Positions 16,682 through 25,273 of a stretch of DNA of 64,000 nucleotides are shown here, piece by piece. A program made the translations under genes and the position numbers. The notes beneath the pieces were generated by a model. It ran no database searches and was not told the origin of the DNA. It was given only the letters and a program-made list of their open reading frames with translations. Position 1 is the stretch's first letter. Every line of letters starts with the position of its first letter. Source of the stretch: Lactovum sp047974165 (lineage in GTDB: Bacteria; Bacillota; Bacilli; Lactobacillales; Streptococcaceae); contig JBKECB010000091.1 in NCBI GenBank assembly GCA_047974165.1, positions 1 to 64,000 on the forward strand, written 5' to 3'.

Positions 16682-16708
16682 AAGTTCAAATTAAATTTGA
16701 ACTTTTTT
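16681..16708. terminator. Bidirectional terminator between iscS and the MFS gene
   Basis: AAAGTTCAAATT and AATTTGAACTTT are perfect 12-base arms with T runs on both sides, serving the convergent genes. It overlaps the last codons of the reverse-strand gene. Confidence 0.85.
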
Positions 16709-17830
16709 ATTAAATTTAACAAGAAAAAGAATATTAATAACGAGAAGTAGAATGAAGAATAAACAGAAACTTGGAAAAGTATGAAAACTAATGAATTTAA
16801 TAAGTTGAGAGCATAAAACAGGAAGTAAAAGTGTACCTATAACTGCAGCAGAAATATTTTTATTGACAATTTCATTTGCTAAATGTTTAGGAAGATACTG
16901 GTGTGGGAGCATCATAAGTGTAGGGTAGAGTCCTGAAAATCCTAAACCTAAAAGTCCAGAGGCAAGTAAAGGGTTGAAATAGAGTAAAAATGAAGCGATT
17001 AATGAAATGAAAAGTAGGAGATAAAGATAACTTTCACTTTTTAAATAATCAATAATAAATCCTGAAATAAATCGTCCTAACATCAAACAGAACCAATAAA
17101 TACTGGCAAGCATTGCAGCGTAAGCAGGCTCTTTTCCTAAAAATACAGCGTAAGAGGCAATGAAAAGTCCAAAAACTTGCTCAACTGCATAAAGAAAGTA
17201 AAAAAGTGGGAAGAGCCAGTGCTTTGCTTGTAATTTTTCATGTTCTTCATCTTCATGTTTTTCTTCCTCAATCGGGCTGTCAAAGAGTTGGCGATGGATA
17301 AAATAAAAAATTAAAATAATCAAATGAAGAGTGAGTAGAATAAATACTGCAAGGCGAAATGATTGAGTAAGCTTAATGGACAGAGCTGAGATTGCTGAAG
17401 AAATAGTGACACCTAGTCCATAAAAAGCATGCACAAAGTTCATGACTCGGCTTGAAAATTTTTGTGCCAGTAAAATATTGACAGCAACATCAATTGCACC
17501 TTGTCCTAAACCTAAGAAGGGAATTGCCAATAAGAAAAGATAAGCATTTGGAGCAAGCCAAAGTAATGAAAGTCCGATAAAAATTAAAATCATTGAATAA
17601 AAAATAATTTGATGGCTTGAAAATTTTTGAGCAAAGTGCTGGTAATTAAGACTTGAAATTAATGAAAAGCAAAGAGCAATAATTGTAATTGTACTTACAA
17701 AACTAACAGAAAATCCAAAAGTTTCCTGAATAACTGGCCAAGATGCACCAATCATAGAATCTGGAAGACCTAAAGAAATATAAAGAGCAAAATTTAAAAT
17801 AATAAGTAAGAGTGATTGTTTTTTTCCCAT
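16691..17830 (-). CDS. MFS transporter, fucose-permease-like
   Basis: A 379-residue major facilitator with about twelve membrane segments and a central loop rich in Glu and His (near residues 185-205). The N-terminus LNFALYISLGLPDSMIGASW is typical of the FucP/YfkF-like branch. The substrate is unknown. The only promoter seen is TGCTATACT on the reverse strand (17837-17845); its last base is 6 nt from the ATG and there is no Shine-Dalgarno, so the mRNA may be leaderless. It diverges from bioY across 70 bases, but nothing shows they are functionally linked. Confidence 0.85.
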   Translation of the reverse strand: MGKKQSLLLIILNFALYISLGLPDSMIGASWPVIQETFGFSVSFVSTITIIALCFSLISSLNYQHFAQKFSSHQIIFYSMILIFIGLSLLWLAPNAYLFLLAIPFLGLGQGAIDVAVNILLAQKFSSRVMNFVHAFYGLGVTISSAISALSIKLTQSFRLAVFILLTLHLIILIFYFIHRQLFDSPIEEEKHEDEEHEKLQAKHWLFPLFYFLYAVEQVFGLFIASYAVFLGKEPAYAAMLASIYWFCLMLGRFISGFIIDYLKSESYLYLLLFISLIASFLLYFNPLLASGLLGLGFSGLYPTLMMLPHQYLPKHLANEIVNKNISAAVIGTLLLPVLCSQLIKFISFHTFPSFCLFFILLLVINILFLVKFNKKVQI

Positions 17831-17836
17831 GAGATA

Positions 17837-17845
17837 AGTATAGCA
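17837..17845 (-). promoter_or_regulatory. Extended -10 promoter of the MFS gene
   Basis: On the reverse strand TGCTATACT, followed by six bases and then the ATG at 17830. Confidence 0.6.
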
Positions 17846-17854
17846 TGATACAAT
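17846..17854 (+). promoter_or_regulatory. Extended -10 promoter of bioY
   Basis: TGATACAAT at 17846-17854, predicted start near 17861. It is back-to-back with the reverse-strand promoter of the MFS gene. Confidence 0.6.
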
Positions 17855-17868
17855 AAATTAATAAATAG

Positions 17869-17883
17869 CTAACTGACCGTTAG
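17869..17883 (+). promoter_or_regulatory. Candidate operator in the bioY leader
   Basis: CTAAC-TGACC-GTTAG, a 5-base inverted repeat with a 5-base centre, lies between the predicted start and the ribosome binding site AAAGGAG. The shape resembles TetR-type operators; it does not look like the usual BirA box. Confidence 0.4.
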
Positions 17884-17900
17884 ACATAAAGGAGTGAATA

Positions 17901-18458
17901 ATGACAAAAAGTAAAAATTTTAATCTTATTATGGCAGCAATTATGGCAGCAATGACCGCAATTTTAGCTCAAATAACAATCCCTTTAGGTCTTGTGCCGA
18001 TGACTTTACAAGCAACAGGTGTCTTTTTAATGGCAATTCTTTTAGGGAAAAAATGGGGAACACTTTCCGCCTTGCTTTATGCTTTTCTAGGAGCTATTGG
18101 CTTGCCAGTTTATTCTGGTGGTGGTTCAGGTTTTGGGATTCTTTTTGGTCCAACAGGAGGTTATATTTTTGCTTTTATTGTGACAGCCTACTTAGTTGCT
18201 TTTCTTCATGATCTTGCTTATGGTAAATTATATATGATTTTTATTTCTATTTTGATAGGTGCGATTGTGATGTTGCTAATAGGAACTTTTTGGTTAAAGT
18301 TTTTTACTGAAATGACATTGACAGCAGCTTTTGCAGCAGGCTTTCTTCCTTTTATCTTTTCTAATAGCCTTCAAGTTATTGTCTCGACTCTTCTTTCTTA
18401 TACCTTACTTCGTAGACTTCCTCAGTCGATTTTAGATCGGTTAAAGGATAATAAATAA
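17901..18458 (+). CDS. bioY: Biotin transporter BioY (ECF S component)
   Basis: A 185-residue membrane protein with about six segments, the substrate-binding component of an energy-coupling-factor biotin importer. Family markers are AAIMAAMTAILAQITIPLG, VPMTLQATGVFLMAILLGKK and GSGFGILFGPTGGYIFAF. The shared ECF ATPases and EcfT are not in the window, as usual for group II ECF systems. It starts behind AAAGGAG. A small inverted repeat in its leader may be a regulator site. Confidence 0.93.
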   Translation: MTKSKNFNLIMAAIMAAMTAILAQITIPLGLVPMTLQATGVFLMAILLGKKWGTLSALLYAFLGAIGLPVYSGGGSGFGILFGPTGGYIFAFIVTAYLVAFLHDLAYGKLYMIFISILIGAIVMLLIGTFWLKFFTEMTLTAAFAAGFLPFIFSNSLQVIVSTLLSYTLLRRLPQSILDRLKDNK

Positions 18459-18515
18459 CTTTACTTTAAGTTGATAGATAGCTGATAGACTGTAAGAAAT
18501 AAAAATGGAGAGAGT

Positions 18516-19205
18516 ATGTTTAAGATATTAATCGTTGAAGATGAAAAAAATATGAGACAGCTAATATCAGCTATTTTAAAAACAAATGGTTTTGAAACAT
18601 TTACAGCTAGTAATGGAGAGTTTGCTTTATCTGTTATGGAAGAACAGCAGATTGATTTACTTATTTTAGATATTATGATGCCTGAGATGGATGGTTACGA
18701 GCTGACACAAGTATTAAGGGAGTCAAAAAATGGAATTCCTATTCTTATGGTGAGTGCCAGACAAGATGTTCAAGACAGACGAAAAGGATTTCGTATTGGG
18801 ATTGATGATTACATGACAAAGCCATTTGATGAAGAAGAGTTGGTCTTAAGAATTCGTGCTTTATTACGTCGTGCTCAGATTGCAATAGATAAACGAATTT
18901 CTATTGGACAAACTATTTTGGATTATGATTCATTGACTCTATCTTGTAAAGGAGAAACTTTGATGCTACCACAAAAGGAATTTCAGCTTCTTTTCAAACT
19001 TTTAAGTTATCCAGGTGTTATTTTTACAAAAATGCAGTTAATGGATGAAATTTGGGGAATGGATTCTTCAACAGATGACCATACTGTGAATGTTCATATT
19101 AATCGATTGCGAGATAAAATTAAAAATAATTCTGACTTTGAGATTATTACAGTAAGAAATGTAGGATATAAAATAGAAAAAAATGAAAGAATTTATAAGA
19201 AATAA
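18516..19205 (+). CDS. OmpR-family response regulator
   Basis: A 229-residue response regulator. The receiver domain (residues 1-120) has the acidic pocket VEDE, the phosphoacceptor Asp52 in LLILDIMMPEMDGYE and Lys102 in DDYMTKPFD. The C-terminal half is a winged-helix DNA-binding domain ending in HINRLRDKI and VRNVGYKIE. It overlaps the kinase gene by 23 bases and precedes a fused ABC ATPase/permease, the layout of antimicrobial-peptide or envelope-stress sensing modules. Its target is probably that transporter, but no direct repeat operator is clear. Confidence 0.92.
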   Translation: MFKILIVEDEKNMRQLISAILKTNGFETFTASNGEFALSVMEEQQIDLLILDIMMPEMDGYELTQVLRESKNGIPILMVSARQDVQDRRKGFRIGIDDYMTKPFDEEELVLRIRALLRRAQIAIDKRISIGQTILDYDSLTLSCKGETLMLPQKEFQLLFKLLSYPGVIFTKMQLMDEIWGMDSSTDDHTVNVHINRLRDKIKNNSDFEIITVRNVGYKIEKNERIYKK

Positions 19206-20235
19206 AGTAACGCTAAGAATTATTCCTATTTTCTTTGTTTTTTGTGTGATGGTTAGCTCTTACTTTATTTTTATTTTACTGTCAATCCTTTTAATAAAAC
19301 TAGGGCTATATAATATTTTTAATGAACCAAGTCCTTTTTTATTTGTATTGACGATGTTTATTAGCAGTACTTTGATTGGAACAATTATTGCTGCAGGCTT
19401 TAGTCAGCATATGATAAGCCCACTTAAGCAGTTGATTGAAGCAACTGAAAAAGTGACAAAGGGTGATTTTGATGTTAAGTTAGAGATAAAAGGAATTGTA
19501 GATATTGAGAATTTAGCTCAAAGTTTTAATGTCATGACGAAAGAAATTTCAAATATTGAAACGTTAAGATCAGATTTTATAAGTAATTTTTCACATGAGT
19601 TTAAAACTCCCATCATGTCAATACATGGATTTGCCAAGTTACTTCAAAGTGATTTTCTGACCGAACAGGAAAAAAAGGAATACACACAAATTATTATTGA
19701 TGAATCATCACGCTTATCAAATCTATCTTCTAGTATTTTAGAGCTGTCACGTCTTGAGAATACTATTATTTTGACAGAGAAAAAAGAATTTTGGCTAGAC
19801 GAGCAGATTAGGCGAGTAATTGCTTTAACAGCTTATAAATGGCAGGAGAAGCAGATTGATTTTGTGATAGATTTAGATAAGATAAAAATTTATAGTGAAG
19901 AAGATCTTCTACAGCAAGTCTGGTTAAACCTTTTAGATAATGCGATAAAATTTTCTGATTTAGCTGGAGAAATTCGTATTGAACTTAAAGAAAAAGAAGG
20001 GCAGATTGAGTGTCTGATTGTAGATAATGGAAAAGGGATGAATTTGCAGACGCAAAATCACTTATTTGATAAATTTTATCAAGGGGATAAGTCACATGCT
20101 GAGATGGGAAATGGGTTGGGCTTGTCACTGGTCAAGCAAATTTTATTTTTATTAAAAGGTCAGATTAAATTAGAAAGTCAGGAAGGATTAGGAAGTCAGT
20201 TTATGATTATTCTTCCTTATTCATTGGATAATTGA
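19183..20235 (+). CDS. Sensor histidine kinase with a short extracellular loop
   Basis: A 350-residue membrane kinase. Two membrane helices (about 12-38 and 52-73) flank a loop of only about 13 residues, then a HAMP domain (74-125), the H-box FSHEFKTPIMSIHG with His138, N-box LLDNAIKFS, and G-boxes VDNGKGM and GNGLGLSLV. The tiny loop implies that it senses within the membrane or through a partner; the downstream ABC protein with its large extracellular domain is the obvious candidate. It is co-transcribed with the response regulator. No catalytic residue is missing. Confidence 0.92.
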   Translation: MKEFIRNKVTLRIIPIFFVFCVMVSSYFIFILLSILLIKLGLYNIFNEPSPFLFVLTMFISSTLIGTIIAAGFSQHMISPLKQLIEATEKVTKGDFDVKLEIKGIVDIENLAQSFNVMTKEISNIETLRSDFISNFSHEFKTPIMSIHGFAKLLQSDFLTEQEKKEYTQIIIDESSRLSNLSSSILELSRLENTIILTEKKEFWLDEQIRRVIALTAYKWQEKQIDFVIDLDKIKIYSEEDLLQQVWLNLLDNAIKFSDLAGEIRIELKEKEGQIECLIVDNGKGMNLQTQNHLFDKFYQGDKSHAEMGNGLGLSLVKQILFLLKGQIKLESQEGLGSQFMIILPYSLDN

Positions 20236-20296
20236 TATTCAGTTGAAATAAAAAAGTTAGAATTATTTTTTTAAATATAGAAAGTAAAGGAATCAA

Positions 20297-22639
20297 ATGT
20301 TAGAACTTAAGAATATAAAAAAGCATTATATAGTTGGTGAAACAGTAACTAAGGCACTGGATAATGTCTCTGTCTCTTTTAGAAAGACAGAGTTTGTTTC
20401 TATTTTAGGAACAAGTGGCTCTGGGAAGACGACTCTTTTAAATATTATTGGAGGCTTGGACAACTATGATGATGGTGATATTATTATAAATGGAAGTTCA
20501 ACGAAGTCTTTTGAAGATGCAGATTGGGATGCTTATCGAAATAATTCAATTGGTTTTATTTTTCAAAGTTATAATTTAATAGGACATTTAGGGATTATTG
20601 ATAATGTTGAGCTAGGAATGACTCTAAGTGGTGTCTCTAAAGAAGAACGTAAGAAAAAGGCTGAAGAAGCTCTCATTAGAGTAGGCTTGAAAGATCATAT
20701 GCACAAAAAGCCTAATCAGCTCTCTGGAGGACAGATGCAGCGCGTGGCAATTGCTCGTGCCTTGGCAAATAATCCTGATATTTTGTTATGTGATGAGCCG
20801 ACAGGGGCTTTAGATTCAGAAACGAGTATTCAGATTATGGAGTTGATTAAAGAGCTATCTAATGAGAAGTTAGTCATTATGGTAACGCATAATCCTGAAC
20901 TTGCTCATGAATATACAAATCGTATTATTGAAGTTTCAGATGGTCATATTATTTCGGACTCTCAACCATTTAATGGAGAAAATATAGATAAAACTTTTTC
21001 ATTTAAGCGTACAAAGATGAGTTTTAAGACAGCTTTGAGATTATCTTTTAATAATATCAAAACTAAAAAAGGTCGTACTTTTCTAACTTCATTTGCCTCA
21101 AGTATTGGTATTATAGGAATCGCAGTCGTTTTATCTTTATCAACAGGATTTCAAACACAGATTGATGAGACGCAGTCAAAAACTTTATCTCAATTTCCGA
21201 TTACAATTACTCAAGTGACGACAGAAATGAAGGACATCGATAGAGAGTCAATGACTGCTGCTTCTGAATTTCCAGATAAAAAAACTTTTACAGTGGAAAA
21301 AAGTCAGCAAGATGCAGTTCAGTATATTAATAAAATAAATGAAGAGTTTGTGGATTATATTTCAGAGATTGACCCTGAGTTAAGTCAAAGTATTGGTTAT
21401 GGCTATAGTACAAGTATGAATTTAATTCGAGAAGTTGATGAAACTTATAAGTCAGTGATGTTGTCTAATGTCTCTTCTGACTCTCAAGGAATGGGAGCTA
21501 TGAATTCTCTGATGAGCTCAGCTTCAGGTGTTGGGATTTCAACCTTCCCTCATGAGCTAACAACAGAAGAAGATAGTTTTTTAGAAAAAAATTATTCCCT
21601 CTTATCGGGGCGTTATCCTGAAACGAGCCATGATATTTTACTTGTTGTAGATGGCGACAATGTAACCAATATTAATGCTCTTAAGAATTTAGGATTTGAT
21701 GTTAAAGAAGATGAAGAAATTAAGTTTGATGAGATTGTAGGAACAGAGCTTAAACTGGTAGATAATAATGATTTTTATAATCAACTTCCAACAAAAAACT
21801 TTATTCCTAATGCTGTAAATCAAGAGATGTATGAGAATACAAATAATATAACTTTAACAATTTCAGGAGTTATTCGTATTAAATCAGACTCCACAATGGA
21901 CTTGCTTGCGTCAGGTTTTGCTTATAGCGATACCTTATCTGAGGAGATTATGAAAGCTAATGAAGACTCTGAGATTGTAAAGGCACAAGAAGAAAGTGAT
22001 ATAAGCGTATTAACAAATGAAGAACTTACAGCAGATACAAAAAAACAAATCTTATCTTATCTAGGAGCAAAAAGTTACCCTAATAGCATTTATATCTATC
22101 CCAATAATTTTGAATCTAAAGATCAAATCTTAGACTACTTGGATAGCTATAATAAAGATCAAAAATCAGGCGAAAAAATTATCTATACAGATATGGCAGG
22201 AACGATGACAAGCTTGACCGGTGGTATTATGGATGCCATCACTTATGTCTTGATTGCTTTTGCAGCAATTTCATTAGTCACAAGTATGATTATGGTAAGT
22301 ATTATTACTTATACCTCTGTTATTGAACGAACAAAAGAGATCGGAGTTCTAAAAGCTTTAGGGGCTAGAAAGAAAGATATTACACGTGTTTTTGATGCTG
22401 AAACCTTTATTATTGGTATGGCATCGGGAACTTTAGGTGTTATTATTGCTTGGCTCTTGACTTATCCAATCAATATGGTTTTATATAATATGACCGAACT
22501 TGAAAATGTTGCAAATCTAAATCCACTGCATGCTTTAGCTTTAGTTGTGGTGAGTACAATTTTAACAATATTAGGGGGACATATCCCTGCAAGAATGGCA
22601 GCCCAAAAAGATGCAGCAATTGCTCTAAGAGCAGAATAA
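20297..22639 (+). CDS. ABC transporter, ATPase fused to FtsX-type permease (MacB-like)
   Basis: A 780-residue single-chain transporter half. Residues 1-225 are a MacB/LolD-type ATPase (Walker A GTSGSGKTT, signature LSGGQMQRVAIARAL, Walker B LCDEPTGALD). A membrane segment follows near 255-280, then an extracellular domain of about 350 residues, and three C-terminal membrane helices with the FtsX pattern ERTKEIGVLKALGARKKDIT. Such proteins act in mechanotransmission or peptide export, not import. It sits 61 bases after the kinase and ends at its own terminator, so the three genes form one module, possibly for peptide sensing and resistance. Confidence 0.9.
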   Translation: MLELKNIKKHYIVGETVTKALDNVSVSFRKTEFVSILGTSGSGKTTLLNIIGGLDNYDDGDIIINGSSTKSFEDADWDAYRNNSIGFIFQSYNLIGHLGIIDNVELGMTLSGVSKEERKKKAEEALIRVGLKDHMHKKPNQLSGGQMQRVAIARALANNPDILLCDEPTGALDSETSIQIMELIKELSNEKLVIMVTHNPELAHEYTNRIIEVSDGHIISDSQPFNGENIDKTFSFKRTKMSFKTALRLSFNNIKTKKGRTFLTSFASSIGIIGIAVVLSLSTGFQTQIDETQSKTLSQFPITITQVTTEMKDIDRESMTAASEFPDKKTFTVEKSQQDAVQYINKINEEFVDYISEIDPELSQSIGYGYSTSMNLIREVDETYKSVMLSNVSSDSQGMGAMNSLMSSASGVGISTFPHELTTEEDSFLEKNYSLLSGRYPETSHDILLVVDGDNVTNINALKNLGFDVKEDEEIKFDEIVGTELKLVDNNDFYNQLPTKNFIPNAVNQEMYENTNNITLTISGVIRIKSDSTMDLLASGFAYSDTLSEEIMKANEDSEIVKAQEESDISVLTNEELTADTKKQILSYLGAKSYPNSIYIYPNNFESKDQILDYLDSYNKDQKSGEKIIYTDMAGTMTSLTGGIMDAITYVLIAFAAISLVTSMIMVSIITYTSVIERTKEIGVLKALGARKKDITRVFDAETFIIGMASGTLGVIIAWLLTYPINMVLYNMTELENVANLNPLHALALVVVSTILTILGGHIPARMAAQKDAAIALRAE

Positions 22640-22649
22640 TAAGAAAATT

Positions 22650-22680
22650 AAGTGTTTAGTTTTAAATTAAGCACTTTTTT
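22650..22680 (+). terminator. Terminator of the two-component/ABC module
   Basis: AAGTGTTTA (22650-22658) pairs with TAAGCACTT (22668-22676) with one G-T pair, then TTTTTT. Confidence 0.78.
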
Positions 22681-22681
22681 C

Positions 22682-22710
22682 TTGTTAAAACTTTTTTAAG
22701 AGTGTATAAT
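22682..22710 (+). promoter_or_regulatory. Promoter of the second ABC exporter
   Basis: TTGTTA (22682-22687), 17-base spacer, TATAAT (22705-22710). Confidence 0.82.
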
Positions 22711-22733
22711 ATAAAAAAATCAAGGAGAATAAG

Positions 22734-23630
22734 ATGGAAAAAGTTGTTGAAATAAAAAATTTAAAGAAGAATTTTTCTTCTTTTGAGGCATTAAAAAATA
22801 TTAATTTTGATATTCATACTGGAGAGGTTTTGGGTTATATTGGGCCTAATGGTTCGGGGAAATCAACAACAATTCGAGTCTTATTAGGGCTTATAAAAAA
22901 ATCTTCAGGAGAAGTGAAGATTTTTGGAAAGGATGCTTGGTCTGATTCGATTGATATTCATCGGAGGATTGCTTATGTTCCTGGAGATGTCTATCTGTGG
23001 CCAAATTTAACAGGGCGAGAAATCATCCAGCTTTTTATGAATTTACATGGAAAAGGAAATCAAGAAACCTGTGAACGCTTGATTCAAGAATTTGAACTTG
23101 ATCCTAAGAAAAAAATATCGAGTTATTCTAAGGGAAATCGGCAAAAAATTTCTCTTATTGCTGCTCTTTCTTGTGAGGCTGATCTTTATATTTTTGATGA
23201 ACCAACGTCAGGTTTAGACCCTCTGATGGAAGTTATTTTTCAAAGAGAAGTTGAAGCTTTAAAAAAGAAAGGAAAAGCAATTCTCTTGTCTAGTCATATC
23301 TTATCAGAGGTAGAGCGTTTAGCAGATAGGGTTGTTGTTATAAAAAATGGAGAGCTTGTTGAAACAGGAAGTTTAGATGAACTTCGTCATTTTAGTCGAG
23401 ATAGTTTTAGAGTAAAGACAGAACGTCCAGCGACAGATTTAGCAAAATTATCTGGAGTTCATGATCTTAAGTTTGAAGGAGATTATGCCTTGTTTCAAGC
23501 TGATTCAGATAAGTTAGAAGAGATTTTATCAACCTTGATGCTCTATGGAATAAAAAAATTAGAGTCGACAGCTGCAACTTTAGAAGAGCTTTTTATTCAC
23601 CATTATGAACAAGTAAGTGAGGAAAAATAA
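22734..23630 (+). CDS. ABC exporter ATP-binding protein
   Basis: A 298-residue ABC-2-type ATPase. The ATPase domain (1-220) has Walker A GPNGSGKSTT, signature YSKGNRQKISLIAAL and Walker B YIFDEPTSGLDP; a C-terminal extension of about 75 residues follows. It begins behind AAGGAG and overlaps the permease gene by one base. Pairs of this kind export drugs or lipids; the partner resembles tetronasin-resistance permeases, so a role in resistance is possible but not shown. No TetR gene is adjacent. Confidence 0.9.
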   Translation: MEKVVEIKNLKKNFSSFEALKNINFDIHTGEVLGYIGPNGSGKSTTIRVLLGLIKKSSGEVKIFGKDAWSDSIDIHRRIAYVPGDVYLWPNLTGREIIQLFMNLHGKGNQETCERLIQEFELDPKKKISSYSKGNRQKISLIAALSCEADLYIFDEPTSGLDPLMEVIFQREVEALKKKGKAILLSSHILSEVERLADRVVVIKNGELVETGSLDELRHFSRDSFRVKTERPATDLAKLSGVHDLKFEGDYALFQADSDKLEEILSTLMLYGIKKLESTAATLEELFIHHYEQVSEEK

Positions 23631-25246
23631 TGACAGCTTCTCTTTTTTATCAGACTAAAAAAATATTTTTATCTCTTATTCGTAGAGACCGTTTTAGATT
23701 AATAATCTGGCTTTTTTCTGCCACAGCTTTTGCAGTTGTGGGTGCAGGAAAAATGGGAACTTTTACAGAAAATCCAGAAACTGCAAACTTTTCATTTGTA
23801 ATGTTTCAAAATCCAGCAATGGTTGCCATGATGGGACCTATAATGGTAGAGGATGTGTCTGATTTTACAGTTGGAGCGGCATTTTCTCAAGCAATGCTTT
23901 TATTAACTGCAATATTTTGTGCTATCTTATCTATTATTTATGTGATCAATCGAACACGAAAAGAAGAAGATGATGGGATTCGTGAAATTTTTAGAAGTTT
24001 TCCTGTGGGTCGTCTGTCAAATAGTGCAGCTCTAGTGATTGAACTTTTCTTTCTTCATCTGATTCTTTTATTGACGATTGCATTGAGTATGCAACTTTTA
24101 AATATTGAGGGTTTAAACCAACTATCTTCGAGTTTATTATTTGCTGGGATTTTATCTGCTCAAGGTTTTATGTGGGGAATATTAGCTCTTATTTGTGCTC
24201 AGATTTTTCCAGATACAAGTACGGTAAAAGTAGCTTCCTTTAGTATTTTAGCAATCCTTTATAGTGTAAGGATACTTTATGATGGCTCAAATCAAGAATG
24301 GGGATGGCTTAATCCACTTTCTTGGAGTTACCTGACTAAAGCTTATGTTAAAGATAACTGGACAGCTCTTATTTTGACCCTAATTTTTTCAGTAGTCTTA
24401 CTTTATTTAGCTTTTATACTAGAAAAAAATCGTGAGTTAAATGCTTCTTATATCCCAGAATGGACAAAAAAATCTAATCTGAAAAGTAATTTATCTAGCT
24501 TTTTAGCCTTAAATTTTCGATTGCAAAGAATGACAATAATTTCTTGGTTGATAGGAGTTTTCTTTTTAGCAGTAGTTTATGGTTCTCTTTTTGGTCAGAT
24601 TGATGGCTTTATTAAGACAAATGACTTCTTTCAAAAAATGTTTGCCATATCCTCTAAAGATTCTTTAATAGATAGCTTTTTAGCAACAATTTTAATTGTT
24701 ATTTCTTTATTGATTGCATGTATGGCGCTTCAAGTAGTAACACATATGATTTCAGAAGAAAAGAAAGGTCGACAAGAACAGCTTTATGCCTTACCCTTGG
24801 GTCGATTAAAAGTTTATATGAACTATGTCTCTCTCTCTTTATTTCTTGTTTTTTTAGGAGAGCTAGTATCAGCGTCAGGTATTTGGCTAGCTCAATTTAT
24901 AAGTCTTGAAGATACGATACCCTTTTTGACTATTTTTTCAGCTAGCTTAGTTTGGATAGCCCCTATTTTCCTTGTTCTTTCAATCGCAACATTTTTGATG
25001 GCTTATATTCCTAAATGTACAAGCTTGAGCTGGTTTTTTATTGCTTATGCTTTATTTAACTCTTATATAGGTCGTTTACTTGAGTTACCGAAAGAATTTA
25101 CCTTGATAGATATCTTTAGCTATATGCCTCAGCTTCCAATTGATCAGATGGATTGGGAAAATTTTATTACGATGCTTCTAATTTCTCTTCTTTTATTTGT
25201 CATTTCCTTTCTCGGCTATAAAAAAAGAGATTTAAAGGGAGGATAA
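23630..25246 (+). CDS. ABC exporter permease, tetronasin-resistance-like
   Basis: A 538-residue protein with about twelve membrane segments, in two repeated halves each starting with a cytoplasmic helix and a long first membrane segment (near 25-45 and 300-320). The pattern GKMGTFTENPE followed by FQNPAMVAMMGP resembles TnrB-like permeases. The arginine-rich loop NRTRKEEDDGIREIFRSFPV is mirrored by MISEEKKGRQEQLYALPLGR in the second half. It works with the ATPase that it overlaps. Substrate unknown. Confidence 0.85.
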   Translation: MTASLFYQTKKIFLSLIRRDRFRLIIWLFSATAFAVVGAGKMGTFTENPETANFSFVMFQNPAMVAMMGPIMVEDVSDFTVGAAFSQAMLLLTAIFCAILSIIYVINRTRKEEDDGIREIFRSFPVGRLSNSAALVIELFFLHLILLLTIALSMQLLNIEGLNQLSSSLLFAGILSAQGFMWGILALICAQIFPDTSTVKVASFSILAILYSVRILYDGSNQEWGWLNPLSWSYLTKAYVKDNWTALILTLIFSVVLLYLAFILEKNRELNASYIPEWTKKSNLKSNLSSFLALNFRLQRMTIISWLIGVFFLAVVYGSLFGQIDGFIKTNDFFQKMFAISSKDSLIDSFLATILIVISLLIACMALQVVTHMISEEKKGRQEQLYALPLGRLKVYMNYVSLSLFLVFLGELVSASGIWLAQFISLEDTIPFLTIFSASLVWIAPIFLVLSIATFLMAYIPKCTSLSWFFIAYALFNSYIGRLLELPKEFTLIDIFSYMPQLPIDQMDWENFITMLLISLLLFVISFLGYKKRDLKGG

Positions 25247-25273
25247 AAAATAATGAAAATAAGGAGATAATAA

